From Haematobia irritans (lineage: Eukaryota; Arthropoda; Insecta; Diptera; Muscidae), in contig NC_134398.1 in NCBI RefSeq assembly GCF_050003625.1, positions 114,118,145 to 114,182,144 of the forward strand: 64,000 nucleotides of DNA, read 5' to 3'. Below the pieces are notes generated by a model. That model was not told the DNA's origin and searched no databases. It was given only the letters and a program-made list of their open reading frames with translations. Below, piece after piece: positions 60,897 to 64,000 of this stretch. Position 1 is the first letter of the stretch. Each line of letters begins with the position of its first letter. A program made the position numbers and the translations under genes.

Positions 60897-63388
60897 CACA
60901 CAACAAAAAATTTTTTTTGATTTCAATCACGAAAATCGCGGATTAAATCATTTTTTTAATTGAAATGTCTTCAATCACGAAAATGATAGTATCAATCACC
61001 CATTTCGATTGAAAACCAACACGATTTTCAATTAAAAATTTAATTGACTTTTGTCGCGGAATCAATTAATTGTGTGATTGAATCAATTAAAAACGTGATT
61101 AATTTTGGACATAAAATTCAATTACAGTTTTAATTGAATCAATTAAAATTTTAATTAATTTCGCAAAAAATATTAAATCAACTATTTGATTCATTCAATT
61201 AAATAATTAATTGAAATTGGCTATAAATTTCAATCAAAAAATTTATATATTGCGACCCCAAAAGCTTATTTAGTTTTATTTGAAATAAAAGAATATATGA
61301 GTTTCTTATAAAACATATTCTATATTTTATTATTTTTTGAATTATGCAATAGACAAATAAATTTGGTTCTTGTCATTTGTGTGTTTTGTTCTAACATAAC
61401 TTACACATACAATTACTATCAATAACAACTATTGGGTAAAAAATAAACTATATAAATCATTATCTTCCTTATCATAATAACCATGTCAGCATGTTCCTTC
61501 TAATATGTATATGCGCCTAGATTTCCAACAAATCAGCAGCAGCTAAGTTAGTTTTTCTGAAAGTAAACAGAATAGTTCGAATTTAATTTTTTTCAATTAA
61601 AAGTTACTTTTGTTAAACATTACCTGCATAGAATACCACGTTCAATTCATAGTTCCAGGTTGCAGATTTATAATCTTCTTTTGCAGTTGTAGTCTTTTAG
61701 CATAAAAAAGATGTATTAAGGAGCTCGGTAATTTAATTTTAGTAACAATTCCTTTCCAAAATTTTCACACATTGAAATCGTCTATTAAAATTTGAACCAA
61801 TCAAAGACAAAAATAATGGGAAAGCAATGTAATATTTGGTATTATATTGATGATACTTTGCAAATTCTGGAAAAAATATAAATGGAAAATACATATTTTT
61901 AGTATTTTCGGATATTTTTCATATTCAACAATAACAAAACAAAACGAATGGAAAGAGAGGAAGCACGCTCAAAAACCCAGCCAACTGCACTCAAATCGAT
62001 GATTTGACGGTGGCAAAGGAAAAGAGATATGTTTGCACGAATTTATTTCGGCATAAGCCGGCTATCATGTAAAACCTTTTTTCGGAAGGTTCAAGTGTGG
62101 TTTACTTTTGGGTTTAGTGAACTGCCTGAATTTATTCTGATAATTGGTTGATAGTTTTGCTGCAAGTAGAGGATGCTGATGAGGAATGTGGTAATTCCGA
62201 AACGGGCGTCTATCCAACCATCTTGCAGTCTATAGGGCTTTGCCCAAATAAATTTGACAAACATTCTTTTCCTCTGTCGGTTAAGCTACAGTTGTAGTTT
62301 AGTCAATGCATGGTTGTAAGCTGAAATCAAAAAAACAACAACAATTTTTCATATTTTAAAATCCAAAAGAAAGAACTTTTTTTACCATTGCATAATTCAG
62401 CTCATTAGTTTATATATCATATATACTTCTCTCTAATTGGGTTCAAACTGAAAAAAGACAGGTAAAAGAAAAATGCAATTTAATGCCAACGCTACTTCGC
62501 AACTTCAAGGTGAATCTTCCTACAAACCCATACCGCTCTTGGTTTTAAGAAAACTAGTAGTGAAAAAAATTTATAATTTTAAAATATCAATACGGTACCC
62601 ATCTTTTGATTGCAAACATATTCTTATATATTTGATAAAACTGATGGAGTTGATGGGATTGATTGATTAATTTAACGAAATAAAATTAGTCACAAAAAGA
62701 AATGAATAAAAAATATATTATTTTAGTCTGTTTAATGTAAACAGGCTTCAATGGAAAACGGTATTTACATTTCACAATTTCCTACCTTCAATAAACGTAG
62801 ATTGTTTTCTATTTTTACAATGCTACAAAACACAAACACAGGTAATTTCAAATGCGTTCTGTCATATATTTTTTCAAACCTTTACCACGTGGCCATTTGT
62901 TTTTGCACACTTTATTTATTTCAACCCTTTGCTATGATTTGTTGTTGCGTTCAAAATATTTATGAACACATTTTGTATGCGAAAATCAAAAACCCAACCG
63001 TTCGTTACGAGTTACTTCCACAGACTGACCTCTCCATCATACATTGTTGAATAAATACCCATTCTCTTGTTCTCTTTTCGCCCTTTCCATCGCTCAAAAT
63101 TATTGTATTTCAATCACAAAGGTGATTGGATCAATCACATGTGTAATTGGAAACGGAAAATTTTTCAATCACGTTTGTAATTGAAAATTATTTCCGAATT
63201 GATTAACAAATTGATTGAATCAATTAATATTTTAATTGGAAACGTAACAAATATCAATCGTTTTTTTAATTGGTTTTTATTCGGATTTGATTAAATAATT
63301 AATTGAAACAATTAACATATTAATTGAATCCGTTTCCAAATTCAATTAAGTGATTAATGAAAAAATTTCGGTGATAATTTTTTGTGTG
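60897..63388 (+). mobile_element. Candidate long family D element D2 (or two D halves around other DNA)
   Basis: The left end CACACAACAAAAAATT and right end AATTTTTTGTGTG are flanked by TA (60895-60896 and 63389-63390). The outer 350 bp on the left and 290 bp on the right have the 'caattaattgattcaatta'-type motifs of D1. The middle 1.85 kb (about 61250-63100) has no such motifs and no recognisable gene. It could be a longer parental element, captured DNA, or a later insertion. Confidence 0.55.
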
Positions 63389-63390
63389 TA

Positions 63391-64000
63391 CCAAGATGTA
63401 AGAAAAATTTCATGAGCCATGCGTGAGTCCTACCGAAAATCACGAGATTTTGAGGGGTCGAACTAACTGAGCATAACCGAACTAACATATTTAGTGTACA
63501 GGCGTGAGTATTGGCTGCAGTTGGGAAAATCCATGTTATTCTTTTGCTGTGAGACGCCTTTGATGATGATAATATGGTATTACAACTACCAACTGTAAAT
63601 ATTTGATTGAGCATGACATCTCCAATTTAGCTATTTCATGGAATTATCTTTTACCGTTCATAAAACGGCTTTTTAGCTCAATAATACAAAATATATATTT
63701 ATAATAAAATAAAAACTAAAATGAATTCAACGGATGTTTTATTTAACCTCGCAAGCAATGGTTGTCCGGCAAAAAACGTTAGTTGTTTTAACAAACGAAT
63801 GAAATTTTGTTGGGTGTGATTGCCAATTTGACTCTTAATGAGCTCAAAATTGTAGATATCCAAACAATTTTATGTACTGTTGTGCCAGACAACAATTGCA
63901 CAGTAGTCGATCCCATTGGCCAAAAATAAAAAATCAAAGTTAGAAGTTTGTCAAAAAGTGTGGCAACACTGTTTCTTATGCAAACAAGGTTGTAAAATTT
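63391..64000. other. No recognised feature
   Basis: AT-rich DNA to the window edge. A frame at 63354-63614 (minus) overlaps the family D end and looks random. Confidence 0.5.

Overview
This window looks like AT-rich, gene-poor nuclear DNA of a higher (probably calyptrate, muscid-like) fly. The evidence is indirect. Nearly everything recognisable is a transposable element of an insect type: DD41D mariners, a Ulysses/Osvaldo-like Ty3/gypsy element, a BEL/Pao element, APE-type non-LTR elements, a tRNA-derived SINE, hAT MITEs, and clusters of a 153-bp 'tatatgggggctatat'-type repeat. The primer-binding site of the gypsy element also matches the 3' end of fly tRNA-Lys as I remember it. I found no convincing host gene, rRNA, tRNA gene or CRISPR array. 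The species is not proven by the sequence.

Layout. 1-6.8 kb: pieces of a large non-autonomous DNA-transposon family (here 'family A'), a hAT MITE, and a foldback element with arms of about 400 bp. 6.8-11.4 kb: a deleted DD41D mariner, MITE F1 and another family A copy carrying a nested family E element. 11.4-18.1 kb: a 153-bp-period repeat cluster, the 1.13-kb element C1, a second hAT MITE and the near full-length family A copy A6. 19.2-23.2 kb: a decayed APE-type non-LTR element (LINE1) broken by two family C insertions. 23.2-33.1 kb: an assembly gap, then a largely intact gypsy element with LTRs of about 2 kb, gag, pol in the -1 frame and an A-AAA-AAC slippery site. 33.1-40.4 kb: a (TA)n tract, a second DD41D mariner, seven 153-bp units, a SINE and a 29-bp minisatellite. 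40.8-57.6 kb: a nest up to five levels deep. An outermost family E element contains family A copy A7 and a BEL/Pao element; A7 contains LINE2; LINE2 contains another family A copy and a SINE; that family A copy contains a small retroposon. 57.6-64 kb: sparse MITEs in otherwise featureless DNA.

How the parts relate. Families A, C, D and E all end in CAC...GTG and sit between 2-bp target duplications (mostly TA, twice CA, once AA). Five of these are confirmed by empty-site paralogues or by an interrupted reading frame that resumes. Family A carries two head-to-head tRNA-like (pol III box A/box B) modules. I regard this as the most unusual system in the window. The SINE shares its 3' tail, including a (CCTAA)n end, with LINE2, which marks LINE2 as its likely mobilising partner; one SINE copy has jumped into LINE2 itself. 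Only the gypsy and BEL elements look recent.
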